Below the pieces are notes generated by a model. That model ran no database searches, was not told the DNA's origin, and saw only the letters and a program-made list of their open reading frames with translations. This document shows, one piece after another, positions 17,716 through 26,228 of a stretch of 64,000 nucleotides of DNA. Source of the DNA: Marinobacter sp. F4218 (GTDB taxonomy: Bacteria; Pseudomonadota; Gammaproteobacteria; Pseudomonadales; Oleiphilaceae). The stretch is taken from assembly GCF_019443085.1 (NCBI RefSeq), contig NZ_JAHZIL010000004.1:310001-374000 (forward strand), given 5' to 3'. How positions within the stretch are numbered: position 1 is the stretch's first letter; the number at the start of each line of letters is the position of its first letter. A program made the position numbers and the translations under genes.

Positions 17716-18889
17716 GGCTCTCAAGCCCCTACCGCAGGATCCGATTCTGCAACTGATGCAAACTTTCCGGGACGACCCTCGCCCGGACAAGGTGGACCTG
17801 GGCATCGGCGTCTACAAGAACGACGCCGGGGCCACCCCGATCATGGCCGCTGTACACGAAGCCGAACGGCGCCTGCTTGAGGGAGAGACCACCAAGAGTT
17901 ACGTGGGACCGGCCGGGTCCCAGGGCTTTAATGACGCGATGGCCCGCCTGATCCTCGGTAACGAAAGCTCACTGATCCGGGACGGCCGCACCTCCGTGGT
18001 CCAGACCCCGGGCGGCTGTGGCGCCCTCCGCATGGCGGCAGAGTTCCTGAGGCTATGCCAGCCAGACACCACGGTCTGGGTCAGCACCCCAACCTGGGCC
18101 AACCACCTTCCGCTGCTCGGTGGCGCCGGCCTGACCATTCGCGAATATCCCTACCTTAACCAGAACACGTTGCAGGTAGACTTCAACGCCATGCTGGAAG
18201 CCCTGGAGGGTGCGCGTGCAGGCGACGTGGTGCTTCTCCACGGCTGCTGCCATAACCCCTCCGGGGCAGACCTGACCTTGGACCAGTGGCAGGCCGTTAC
18301 CACTCTAATCCAGCGCAAGGGCCTCCTGCCCTTTGTGGATATGGCGTATCAGGGGCTGGGTGACGGGCTTGATCAGGACGCTGCCGGCCTTCGCCATCTG
18401 GCCAGCCAGGTACCGGAAATGCTGGTTGCGGCCTCCTGCTCCAAAAACTTTGGCCTGTACCGGGAGCGCACCGGCGCCCTGATGCTGATCTCCGCTACGG
18501 CGACGATCAACGCGGCGGCGACCAGCCAGCTACTGAGCGTTATTCGCTCCCACTATTCCATGCCCCCGGCCCACGGTGCCGCGATTGTGGAAACCATTCT
18601 GGGAGACGAGGGATTACGCAAGCTGTGGCAGGACGAGCTGGATGGCATGTGCAAACGCATTCTGCACCTTCGCCACGCTTTCGCGGACGCCCTGGCCCCG
18701 GCCGGTGACTTCGGCTTTATTGCCCGGCAAAGAGGCATGTTCTCGTTTCTGGGCATTACCCCGGAGCAGGTTCGCCGGTTGCGGGAAGAGAACGGCATCT
18801 ACCTGCTGGAAAGCAGCCGGGTCAACGTAGCAGGACTGAACGACCGGGTCCTTCCAGGCGTCGCCAAAGCCATACGCAACATCCTGTGA
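17708..18889 (+). CDS. aromatic amino acid aminotransferase (class I, PLP)
   Basis: A 393-residue class I aspartate/aromatic aminotransferase. VDLGIGVYKNDAG near the start, LLHGCCHNPSGADLT in the middle (the Asn-Pro that positions the cofactor), VDMAYQGLGDGLD and the PLP-lysine motif SCSKNFGLYRERTG are all present. The start is ATG 17708, with AAGGAGG seven bases ahead, overlapping the previous gene by eight bases; the longer frame from 17690 lacks a ribosome-binding site. With the oxidoreductase, it would convert tyrosine, phenylalanine or tryptophan to the 2-oxoacid that the oxidoreductase consumes. TyrB-type rather than AspC-type is inferred from context. Confidence 0.9.
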   Translation: MFEALKPLPQDPILQLMQTFRDDPRPDKVDLGIGVYKNDAGATPIMAAVHEAERRLLEGETTKSYVGPAGSQGFNDAMARLILGNESSLIRDGRTSVVQTPGGCGALRMAAEFLRLCQPDTTVWVSTPTWANHLPLLGGAGLTIREYPYLNQNTLQVDFNAMLEALEGARAGDVVLLHGCCHNPSGADLTLDQWQAVTTLIQRKGLLPFVDMAYQGLGDGLDQDAAGLRHLASQVPEMLVAASCSKNFGLYRERTGALMLISATATINAAATSQLLSVIRSHYSMPPAHGAAIVETILGDEGLRKLWQDELDGMCKRILHLRHAFADALAPAGDFGFIARQRGMFSFLGITPEQVRRLREENGIYLLESSRVNVAGLNDRVLPGVAKAIRNIL

Positions 18890-18961
18890 CAGTCCGGCGC
18901 ACAGGAACAACCGACTAAACCTGAAAAACGATCCGACAAAAACAACTATTCGGAGAAGCCA

Positions 18962-20344
18962 ATGAGTCAGAATACTCAACCCCACCAGCAGGCCAACAAC
19001 CTCTGGTCTTCAAAGCTCGCCTTCACTCTGGCGGCCGCTGGTTCTGCCGTAGGGCTCGGCAATATCTGGAAATTCCCCTACATCACCGGCGAAAATGGCG
19101 GTGGTGCCTTTGTGCTGATTTACCTGGCGTGCATCTTTCTCATTGGTGTGCCCGTTCTCGTGGCTGAAACCATGATCGGCCGCAAGGGCGGGCAAAGCCC
19201 TGTCGCAACCATGCGGACCCTGACCCGGACCGAGGGCACCTCCCGGGGCTGGCAGGCCATCGGCTGGAACGGGGTTATCGCTTCCTTTCTGGTGCTCTCC
19301 TTTTACGCAGTGATCGGTGGCTGGGCCCTGGTGTACATCGGCAAGGCCGCACTCGGCCTGTTCACCGGTGCTGATGCAGAGGCCATCGGCGGGCAATTTG
19401 GCAACCTGCTGGCCAACCCGTGGGAACTGCTGCTCTGGCACTCCGTGTTCATGGCTATCGTGGTGTTCATCGTCAGCCGCGGTATCCGCTCCGGCCTTGA
19501 AAAAGCCGTCAACCTGCTGATGCCCCTGCTGTTCGTGTTGCTGATCGCCATGGTGTTCTACGCCATGACAAGCGGCAGCTTCGGCCAAGCCGTCAGTTTC
19601 ATGTTCTCACCCGACTTCAGCAAACTCACGACCGCCGGCGTGCTCACCGCCCTTGGCCACGCTGCCTTCACACTCAGTATCGGCATCGGCGTTCTGATGG
19701 CCTACGGCTCCTACCTGCCGAAAAGCGTGAATATCGCCAGAACCGCCATGACCATCGCCGTACTGGACACCGGTGTCGCCCTTCTGGCCGGCCTGGCAAT
19801 CTTCCCGCTGGTGTTTGCCAACAACCTCGAGCCCGGCGCCGGCCCCGGCCTGATCTTCGTTACCCTGCCCCTGGCGTTCGGCCAAATGAGCGGCGGAGCA
19901 CTCTTTGGCACCGTCTTCTTTGCCTTGCTTCTGGTCGCGGCCATCACGTCCGCCATCTCCATGCTGGAACCGGTGGTGGAATGGCTGGAAGAACACAAAG
20001 GCATCAGCCGGGTGAAGAGTGCCATTGGCGGCGGCTTTGCTATCTGGTTTATCGGCATTGGCACGGTATTGTCTTTCAACATCTGGAGCGATGTGCATCC
20101 GCTCGGTTTTATCAGCTTCCTCGAAGGCAAGACGGTGTTCGATCTGCTCGATTTCCTCGTATCGAACCTGATGATGCCCCTGGGCGGTCTGGCCATTGCA
20201 CTGTTTGCCGGCTGGGCCATGAAACGGGAGGGCCTGGCTTCCGACATAGGCCTGAAAGGCGGAAGCTTCAAGGCCTTCATGTTTGTGCTTCGATTCGTAA
20301 CACCGGCGGGCATCGGCATCGTGTTTCTGTATAACCTGGTCTGA
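18962..20344 (+). CDS. sodium-dependent amino acid transporter, NSS/SNF family
   Basis: A 460-residue inner-membrane symporter with about eleven helices. The first helix carries the NSS signature AAAGSAVGLGNIWKFPYITGENGGGAFVLIYL, which forms the Na+ and substrate sites. Eleven helices, without the twelfth, is the usual bacterial form (Tyt1/MhsT type). Position directly after the aminotransferase suggests import of aromatic amino acids such as tyrosine or tryptophan. No motif fixes the substrate. The 72-base gap before it holds a ribosome-binding site (CGGAG) but no clear terminator. Confidence 0.9.
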   Translation: MSQNTQPHQQANNLWSSKLAFTLAAAGSAVGLGNIWKFPYITGENGGGAFVLIYLACIFLIGVPVLVAETMIGRKGGQSPVATMRTLTRTEGTSRGWQAIGWNGVIASFLVLSFYAVIGGWALVYIGKAALGLFTGADAEAIGGQFGNLLANPWELLLWHSVFMAIVVFIVSRGIRSGLEKAVNLLMPLLFVLLIAMVFYAMTSGSFGQAVSFMFSPDFSKLTTAGVLTALGHAAFTLSIGIGVLMAYGSYLPKSVNIARTAMTIAVLDTGVALLAGLAIFPLVFANNLEPGAGPGLIFVTLPLAFGQMSGGALFGTVFFALLLVAAITSAISMLEPVVEWLEEHKGISRVKSAIGGGFAIWFIGIGTVLSFNIWSDVHPLGFISFLEGKTVFDLLDFLVSNLMMPLGGLAIALFAGWAMKREGLASDIGLKGGSFKAFMFVLRFVTPAGIGIVFLYNLV

Positions 20345-20461
20345 TCCGGTTATTGCCTGACATCAAACATAGCGCTCTCTTTTTGGCAAAATCCCCGGAT
20401 CACTGCCACGCTTAAATCAAGGACAGGATGCAACATCCCAAGCTAGATAAGGAGAAGCGCT

Positions 20462-20881
20462 ATGTATCACAAATTACTCGTGCCGGTAGACTTGGCACAC
20501 ACCGAAAAAATGCCCAAGGCATTGAACACAGCGATTGATATTGCCAAGCATTACGATGCCTCGGTTTGCTATGTCACCGTGACCAACACCGCTCCGGGCG
20601 CAGCAGCGCACAACCCCGAGGAACTCGCCGAAAAGCTTGAGGCCTTCGCCGAGGAACAGGGCAAAGCGCATGGAATCCGGGCCACAAGCAAAGTGCTGTC
20701 CACTGCAGACACCGCAGTAGAGCTGGATGACAAGCTTCTTGAGGCCATCAGGGACACTGGGGCGGATCTGGTTGTCATGGCATCTCACACGCCTGGCATT
20801 GGCGACAAACTGCATATCCTGCATTCCAATGCGGCCAATATCGTCAAGGAAAGCGATATCTCCGTATTTGTCGTGCGCTGA
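20462..20881 (+). CDS. universal stress protein, UspA family
   Basis: A 139-residue single Usp domain: YHKLLVPVDLA at the start, VCYVTV strand, DLVVMASHTPGIGDKLHILHSNAANIVKESDISVFVVR at the end. The usual ATP-binding G-2x-G-9x-G(S/T) motif is degenerate (GIGDKLHILHSNAA), so it may be a UspA-like non-nucleotide-binding member. AAGGAG precedes the ATG. It stands alone between the transporter and a stem-loop, and would be a stationary-phase or stress-induced protein. Confidence 0.9.
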   Translation: MYHKLLVPVDLAHTEKMPKALNTAIDIAKHYDASVCYVTVTNTAPGAAAHNPEELAEKLEAFAEEQGKAHGIRATSKVLSTADTAVELDDKLLEAIRDTGADLVVMASHTPGIGDKLHILHSNAANIVKESDISVFVVR

Positions 20882-20900
20882 AGCAAGCCTTCGGGTAGGT

Positions 20901-20925
20901 CCAGGATCAGTGATGCTGATCCTGG
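20901..20925 (+). terminator. stem-loop after the universal stress gene
   Basis: CCAGGATCAG and CTGATCCTGG form a perfect ten-base stem around a five-base loop, 19 bases after the usp stop codon. There is no T-run after it, so it is either a weak terminator or an mRNA-stabilising hairpin. Confidence 0.6.
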
Positions 20926-21040
20926 CATTTGCAGAGCACGAACCAGAGCAGCAAAACGATCGGTAAGACTGGCTGACTGGCAATAACAATCCAAGCCATT
21001 AAACAGGGTTTCTGAGCTTTGGCCACACAGACTGGCCTGA

Positions 21041-21880
21041 TCAGTTTCCCGGAAAGGTTATATCCGTTACGGAAACAACAAAGAACGGGAAATAGTACTC
21101 GGTACCAAAAAAGTTGCCGGCTTCCACCCGGGTTGCCAATCGGAATCCGCTGAACTCCTGAAAATCCGTCAGGAAGCCGCCGAAAGGCTGAAGGCGATAA
21201 ACCTTCTCCGGATTGGCATCACTCCAACGAAAGAAACTGACCTGTAATGGCTGTCCGCTCTCGGCCACCCTGACCTCGACCGCCTGTTCCAAACCGTTCT
21301 TGCGGACAACCACCCTCGCCGTGTTTTCATCCACCAGCTCCCAACGGACTCCTGGTCCGGGCAATAATGCCGCCGGGCTCCAGAATACGGCTTCTGCCAC
21401 ATACCGACCGAATGCAGATCGGGCATGATTGAGGTCACCTCCTGAACGCGCGACCGGCAGAAGGCCCATCAACCAGAACCTCGTCCAGCGCTCTGTATCG
21501 GAGCCCGATAGGCGCATCAAGCCCCGCCTGGCCGCCATTTTCCAGGCAAACCCGGTCGGCAACGCCAGAACCTCCAGGGCACTCATATCGAGGTAATCCG
21601 GCTTATCTTTGCTCCCCATGCCAAACCGGCCCGCCATACCGATGCGAGCAACCGTGTAAAGCGGCGTGCCCGGCGCTATGGTGAAGAGAAAATAGCGGCG
21701 CGCGGGTTCCGGCAACCCTTCTATCATGGCAGGCTCGAATTGCTCCGGATGCAACGGTTGTGTTGCTGACAGACGGTCCATGGCGGCCTGATCAGCGCGA
21801 TGATCCAACTGACGCCAGAGCCAGAGGGCCAACAGCCCGCCAGCAACTACAATCAACAGGATGACAAGAAGAGTTTTCAT
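21041..21880 (-). CDS. DUF6544/DUF6920 family membrane-anchored protein
   Basis: A 279-residue protein with one N-terminal helix (LLVILLIVVAGGLLALWLW) and a mainly beta periplasmic or cytoplasmic body. GLPEPARRYFLFTIAPGTPL and the RWSDANPEKVYRLQPFGGFLTDFQEFSGFRLATRVEAGNFFGT-type ending match the DUF6544 (formerly DUF6920) family as I remember it. The fold resembles outer-membrane lipoprotein-sorting-like proteins; no enzyme motif is visible. It is divergent from the RIO kinase gene. Function unknown. Confidence 0.7.
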   Translation of the reverse strand: MKTLLVILLIVVAGGLLALWLWRQLDHRADQAAMDRLSATQPLHPEQFEPAMIEGLPEPARRYFLFTIAPGTPLYTVARIGMAGRFGMGSKDKPDYLDMSALEVLALPTGFAWKMAARRGLMRLSGSDTERWTRFWLMGLLPVARSGGDLNHARSAFGRYVAEAVFWSPAALLPGPGVRWELVDENTARVVVRKNGLEQAVEVRVAESGQPLQVSFFRWSDANPEKVYRLQPFGGFLTDFQEFSGFRLATRVEAGNFFGTEYYFPFFVVSVTDITFPGN

Positions 21881-21991
21881 GTAAGCTATGCTCCGTACCC
21901 GTCATTCTCCAGGCCCAGCCCACGCCGGGCCTTGCTCCAGATCAACCAATCCGGTCGGGTCGGCAAACATACGGTGAACCAGAAAGGTTTT

Positions 21992-22846
21992 ATGAAAGTA
22001 CCGAAGCGATTACAACCCCTTGTCGACGATGGCATGGTGGACGAAGTGCTGTACCAGCTCATGAGCGGCAAGGAAGCACAGGTGTATGTAGTGCGCTGTG
22101 GCGACCAGCTGCGATGTGCCAAGGTGTTCAAGGAAGCCCAGAAGCGTAGCTTCAAGCAGGCCGTGGAATACCAGGAAGGCCGAAAAGTACGGAACAGTCG
22201 TCGGGCCAGGGCCATGAGCAAGAAGACCCGCTACGGACAGAAAGAGCAGGAGGATGCCTGGCTCAACGCCGAGGTGGACGCCCTGTACCGTCTGCAATCA
22301 GCCGGGGTACGGGTTCCCCAGCCCCTGGGCTTTGTCGATGGCGTGCTGCTGATGGAAATGATTGCCGACGCTGACGGCAAAGCAGCGCCGCGACTTGACG
22401 ATGTCACGCTTGCCCCGGAGGTGGCCCGCCTTTACCACGACCGGGTCATTGCAGAAATCGTTCGCATGCTCGACGCCGGGCTTATCCACGGCGATCTGTC
22501 CGAATTCAACGTACTGGTAGATGCCGATGGTCCTGTGATCATTGACCTGCCCCAGGCTGTGAACGCCGCTGGCAACAACAGTGCCCAGCGCATGCTGGAA
22601 CGGGATGTTGATAACATGCGTCGGCACTTTGGGCAGTACGCGCCGGACCTCCTGGCCACGGATTATGGCAAGGAGATCTGGGCCCTTTACGAGAGCGGGG
22701 ATCTTCATCCGGACAGCACGCTGACCGGCTGCTTCGAGCACGATACCCACAGCGCCGATGTGGATGATCTGATGGCGGTGATTGATGCAGCCAGACTGGA
22801 GGAAATGGAGCGACAGGAACGCGTTCAGATGGAAGACGATGACTGA
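21992..22846 (+). CDS. RIO1-type serine protein kinase
   Basis: A 284-residue RIO kinase. The ATP-binding segment is SGKEAQVYVVRCGDQLRCAKVF, with Lys for ATP; the catalytic loop HGDLSEFNVLV has the Asp and Asn of RIO kinases; the metal-binding motif is IIDLPQAV, where D-L-P replaces DFG as RIO1 proteins do. The residues GRKVRNSRRARAMSKKTRYGQKE form the flexible basic loop. ATG 21992 is chosen because AAAGG lies before it and homologues start close to the first motif. Archaeal and eukaryotic relatives act in small-ribosomal-subunit maturation; the bacterial role is unproven. Confidence 0.9.
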   Translation: MKVPKRLQPLVDDGMVDEVLYQLMSGKEAQVYVVRCGDQLRCAKVFKEAQKRSFKQAVEYQEGRKVRNSRRARAMSKKTRYGQKEQEDAWLNAEVDALYRLQSAGVRVPQPLGFVDGVLLMEMIADADGKAAPRLDDVTLAPEVARLYHDRVIAEIVRMLDAGLIHGDLSEFNVLVDADGPVIIDLPQAVNAAGNNSAQRMLERDVDNMRRHFGQYAPDLLATDYGKEIWALYESGDLHPDSTLTGCFEHDTHSADVDDLMAVIDAARLEEMERQERVQMEDDD

Positions 22847-22858
22847 GATGCTGTCGCG

Positions 22859-23533
22859 TTACCAGGCCAGCCAGATAACGTGCCGGGCGCCCTTGCCCGG
22901 CCGATGGGCGCGCACGGTGACGGGCTCCACTGACAAGCCTGCCCGCTTGAGGCGTTCGGTAAATGCAGGGTCCTGCCCGGCCGACCAGTAGGCCAGTATG
23001 CCGTCCGGCCGCAGTGCGGCCTGGGCTGCCGCAATGCCCGCTCTGGTGTAAAGCCAGTCATTTTCCTTCCTCGTGAGCCCCTCCGGACCGTTGTCGATGT
23101 CCAGAAGAATGGCGTCATAAGTGGCGGGAGACTCCTTGATCAATTGCACCACATCCCCGATGTGAACCTGCGCCCTCGGGTCTTTCAGCGGAAAACCGGC
23201 GGCCCCACCCAAGGGCCCGAGGTTCCAGTCTTTCACCTCCGGCACCAACTCCGCCACGGTCACCTCCGCGGTCTCGCCCAGAGATGCCAGCGCTGCGGCC
23301 AGGGTATAACCCATGCCGAGCCCCCCGATCAGGATCCGCGGAGCAGGATGATCCGAAATCCGCTCGCAGGCCAGCGTTGCCAGTGCATCTTCTGACCCGT
23401 GAAGACGGCTGTTCATCAGCTCACCGGTACTGCCGGCAATCTTGATTGAGAATTCGTCATTACGCTGCAGCAGACGCAGCTGCGTTCCCTTACCGGGAAT
23501 GATCGCTGTGCCTAGCAGCTCGAAACGGGCCAT
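22859..23533 (-). CDS. spermidine-synthase-fold methyltransferase-like protein
   Basis: A 224-residue protein with a Rossmann core: ILIGGLGMGYTLAAAL is the motif I loop, VTVAELVPEVKDW motif II, and YDAILLDIDNGPEGLTRKENDWLY corresponds to the catalytic Asp region of polyamine synthases. The N-terminal tetramerisation strands of true spermidine synthase are shortened. It may be a polyamine aminopropyltransferase-like enzyme or a methyltransferase; I cannot choose. It is convergent with the RIO kinase, 12 bases apart. Confidence 0.8.
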   Translation of the reverse strand: MARFELLGTAIIPGKGTQLRLLQRNDEFSIKIAGSTGELMNSRLHGSEDALATLACERISDHPAPRILIGGLGMGYTLAAALASLGETAEVTVAELVPEVKDWNLGPLGGAAGFPLKDPRAQVHIGDVVQLIKESPATYDAILLDIDNGPEGLTRKENDWLYTRAGIAAAQAALRPDGILAYWSAGQDPAFTERLKRAGLSVEPVTVRAHRPGKGARHVIWLAW

Positions 23534-23554
23534 ACAAACCTCGAATAATGTGGG

Positions 23555-24007
23555 TCAGTCGCCGGCCAGCAGACCGGCCAGAATTTGCTGTTCACTCGGG
23601 CCCGGCAAAACACCGGTCAGCCAGGCCTCAATCACTACGTCTCCATGCTGATTCGAGAGCACCGCTTCCGCTCGAGCCCTGCTCTTCTCATCCACCTCGG
23701 TGATTGTGAACACGCAGGTTACGGTGTCACCAAAATACACTGGCCGCCGGAACCGGAAATTCATTCCGGACGCCAGCCAGCCGATCTGACCACCGACTTC
23801 CGTGATCATGCCGCCGACGAGCAGGCCGTGACAGATCCGCCCTTGCAGGTTCTTGGCCCTGACAAAACCTTCGTCGTAGTGAATTGGGTTATAGTCGCGG
23901 CTGATCTCTCCGAAGGTCACGGTGTCCGCCTCGGTGAAGGTGCGAGTCAGCGTAAAGCAATCACCCGCCTCTAGCCCCTCTATGGTCTTTTTTCGAATGT
24001 AAGACAT
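23555..24007 (-). CDS. MaoC-family dehydratase (R-specific enoyl-CoA hydratase-like)
   Basis: A 150-residue hotdog protein starting MSYIRKKTIEGLEAGD. The hydratase-2 motif SRDYNPIHYDEGFVRAK contains the catalytic Asp and His, and GRICHGLLVGGMIT is the following helix. R-hydratases of this type convert enoyl-CoA to (R)-3-hydroxyacyl-CoA for polyhydroxyalkanoate or beta-oxidation. I take ATG 24007, where homology begins; the open frame continues upstream through the next gene in another frame without coding character. Substrate undetermined. Confidence 0.87.
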   Translation of the reverse strand: MSYIRKKTIEGLEAGDCFTLTRTFTEADTVTFGEISRDYNPIHYDEGFVRAKNLQGRICHGLLVGGMITEVGGQIGWLASGMNFRFRRPVYFGDTVTCVFTITEVDEKSRARAEAVLSNQHGDVVIEAWLTGVLPGPSEQQILAGLLAGD

Positions 24008-24042
24008 GGTCAGCTTCCCGGTTGCCCGACTCCAGACGCACT

Positions 24043-24498
24043 TTACAGATACCGGCCACCCGCGCCGACCACAATGACCACCAACCCCAGAATCAGGTTG
24101 ATGCCGACCAGCCTGCGGATCTGGCCGACCCGTCGACCACCTTCCTGAGGATCCTTCTCGGCCACTGCCTGCTTGAGCCGGCGGAACGGAGCGAAGTACA
24201 CGTGAAAGAACAGCAGCATCATGATCAACCCCAGCCCCTGCATCGCATGGATATGCCAGCCCGCGCCGGCCATCCCCCCGAAGACGCTGAACACCATCCA
24301 ATAACCGGTAACCAGCAACAAAATGATGGCCAGCCAGACCCAGCGGAAGAACCGGGACAGGGTGCGACACCAGAGCGTGCCGCGCTGGCTTGCTTCAACC
24401 ACCTCAATCACCGCCGGGCGCATGGCCATATACGCGAAGAACATGCCCCCTACCCAGACAACCGCAGACAACACGTGCAAGGCAATCGCCAGACTCAT
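24043..24498 (-). CDS. CopD-family copper-resistance-like membrane protein
   Basis: A 151-residue protein with four helices. The first, MSLAIALHVLSAVVWVGGMFFAYMAMRP, and the HIHAMQGLGLIMMLLFFHVYFAP segment carry the His and Met residues shared with CopD/HemJ-like membrane proteins. The start is ATG 24498, with AGGAG seven bases before it, rather than the longer frame beginning at 24585. Copper transport or a heme-related role are both possible. It lies 35 bases before the MaoC gene on the same strand. Confidence 0.8.
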   Translation of the reverse strand: MSLAIALHVLSAVVWVGGMFFAYMAMRPAVIEVVEASQRGTLWCRTLSRFFRWVWLAIILLLVTGYWMVFSVFGGMAGAGWHIHAMQGLGLIMMLLFFHVYFAPFRRLKQAVAEKDPQEGGRRVGQIRRLVGINLILGLVVIVVGAGGRYL

Positions 24499-24599
24499 CA
24501 GCAAACTCCTGTTGATACTACCTGTGTGCCGGGCTGCCCCAGGGACACCCCGCCTTTGCCGGCGCCCAAGACAACCGGCTAACAAAACTCAGAGCGACC

Positions 24600-25271
24600 T
24601 TACCACGGCAACTCGTCTCCATTGCTATGCCAGAACGAGCCGGTGTTTTCGAGGTTGAGGCCCTCTATCCGGGCAGCCAGCCCCTTGGCGGACTCCTCGG
24701 GTGTAATCAATCCTCCGAAATTTACCATCCGCGTCTGTACATAACCCGGGTGCAACTGGGCCACGGCAATGCCCTTCTGTTTCAGGTCCATCGCCAACGA
24801 TTTGCCAAACGCATTGAGCGCCGCTTTCGAGGCCCGGTAACCGTAGCGGCCTCCGGAATCATTGTCGGCAATGGATCCCATACGACTGGTAATGTTGGCG
24901 ATCTTGCCACCGGACGGGATGTGCGACACCAGGGCCTCGGCAACCCGGAGCGGCGCGTAGGCGTTGACCTCCATTTGAGTGCGGATGGAATCGAAATCAA
25001 TGGAACCGAGTTTTTCATCCTGCAGCAGGCCGGCGTTGTTGATGAGCAGATCAATTCGCTGACCCTCGAGCGCGCGGGTCAATGTCTGGATGCCAGCATC
25101 CGTCGTCACGTCCACACCTTCGACAACCCGGGCCGCGATTTCTGAGAGTTCGCTGGAAGCCTTCCGACAGACACCGATTACGTGACAGCCCGCATCGGCA
25201 TAATGCCGTGCAAGCTCAAGGCCGATACCGCGATTGGCACCTGTGATAACAACGGTTTGTTTCTCGGACAT
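24600..25271 (-). CDS. SDR family oxidoreductase
   Basis: A 223-residue short-chain dehydrogenase. TGANRGIGLEL is the cofactor motif, NNAG follows in LLINNAGLL, and the active-site residues are Ser in NITSRMGS and Tyr/Lys in YGYRASKAALN. The family branch resembles C-factor/CsgA-like and YciK-like SDRs, so the substrate is unclear. It has its own ribosome-binding site and is divergent from mtfA. Confidence 0.88.
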   Translation of the reverse strand: MSEKQTVVITGANRGIGLELARHYADAGCHVIGVCRKASSELSEIAARVVEGVDVTTDAGIQTLTRALEGQRIDLLINNAGLLQDEKLGSIDFDSIRTQMEVNAYAPLRVAEALVSHIPSGGKIANITSRMGSIADNDSGGRYGYRASKAALNAFGKSLAMDLKQKGIAVAQLHPGYVQTRMVNFGGLITPEESAKGLAARIEGLNLENTGSFWHSNGDELPW

Positions 25272-25336
25272 GGCAGCCTCCTGAAGATCGTTTGGGGTAA
25301 GATGGCGGAATACCCATCGAAGTGGAACCCTAAAGA

Positions 25337-26164
25337 ATGTCAGCCCTGCTTGTATTTGCGCTGTTTGCAGTGACCTTCATTGCACTGTCCGTATTCTATC
25401 TGTTTTTTTACCAGGACTGGCGCCGGAAACGGCAACTGAAGCAACCATTTCCCGAAGCATGGCGACAAGAACTGGAAACTTCGGTACCGCTCTACCGTAA
25501 GTTGTCTTCAGGTCTCAAAAAACGCCTGGAACAGCACGTTCAACTGTTTCTGGCCGAGAAGGCATTCTATGGCTGTGATGGCTTCGAGGTGGATGATCGG
25601 GTGCGAATCACCGTTGCCGGGCACGCCTGCCTGCTGATCCTCGCCCGGCCGTTCGGCGAATACGATGAAGTGCGGAGCATACTGGTGTATCCGGATGTGT
25701 ACAGGGTTCAGGCTCCGGAACGGGACGGCATGGTGGTGAGTGTAAACGAACAGATCCGTGCCGGTGAAGCGTCTTCACGGGGCCAGGTCGTGCTGGCATG
25801 GTCCGAGTGTGAGGAAGGGGCCAGGACCCCGAATGGTCCGCACAATGTCATCCTTCATGAGTTTGCCCATCAGCTCGACTACCTTGATGGCACCGCCGAC
25901 GGCGCTCCGCCACTCAGCGGCAAACAGGCTGAGGAGTGGCAACACACCATGACCAAGGCTTACGAGGACCTCCGGCACTCACTCAGGCATCACCACCAGG
26001 GCTGGCTGGATCCCTACGGAGCGACCCAACCTGCGGAGTTTTTTGCGGTACTGACGGAAGCCTTCTACCAGCAACCCCACCATCTGAAAGATACACAACC
26101 GGCTGTATATGAGGTACTTTGCGACTATTACCGGGTGGATCCCATACAACTGAACCTGTCCTGA
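25337..26164 (+). CDS. mtfA: zinc peptidase MtfA (Mlc titration factor A)
   Basis: A 275-residue protein with an unusual N-terminal membrane helix (ALLVFALFAVTFIALSVFYLFFY) absent in E. coli MtfA. The zinc-binding motif HEFAHQLDYLDG gives the HExxH pair, and a downstream Glu in the EFFAVLTEAFYQQP helix is the third ligand, as in anthrax-lethal-factor-like gluzincins. MtfA binds Mlc, the repressor of glucose uptake genes, and has aminopeptidase activity. No Mlc or ptsG lies in this window. Confidence 0.9.
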   Translation: MSALLVFALFAVTFIALSVFYLFFYQDWRRKRQLKQPFPEAWRQELETSVPLYRKLSSGLKKRLEQHVQLFLAEKAFYGCDGFEVDDRVRITVAGHACLLILARPFGEYDEVRSILVYPDVYRVQAPERDGMVVSVNEQIRAGEASSRGQVVLAWSECEEGARTPNGPHNVILHEFAHQLDYLDGTADGAPPLSGKQAEEWQHTMTKAYEDLRHSLRHHHQGWLDPYGATQPAEFFAVLTEAFYQQPHHLKDTQPAVYEVLCDYYRVDPIQLNLS

Positions 26165-26228
26165 ACCATGACATAACCCGGGTTTGCATATAGTCTATGA
26201 AGACAGTTTTAAACGGACGTAAAACCAA

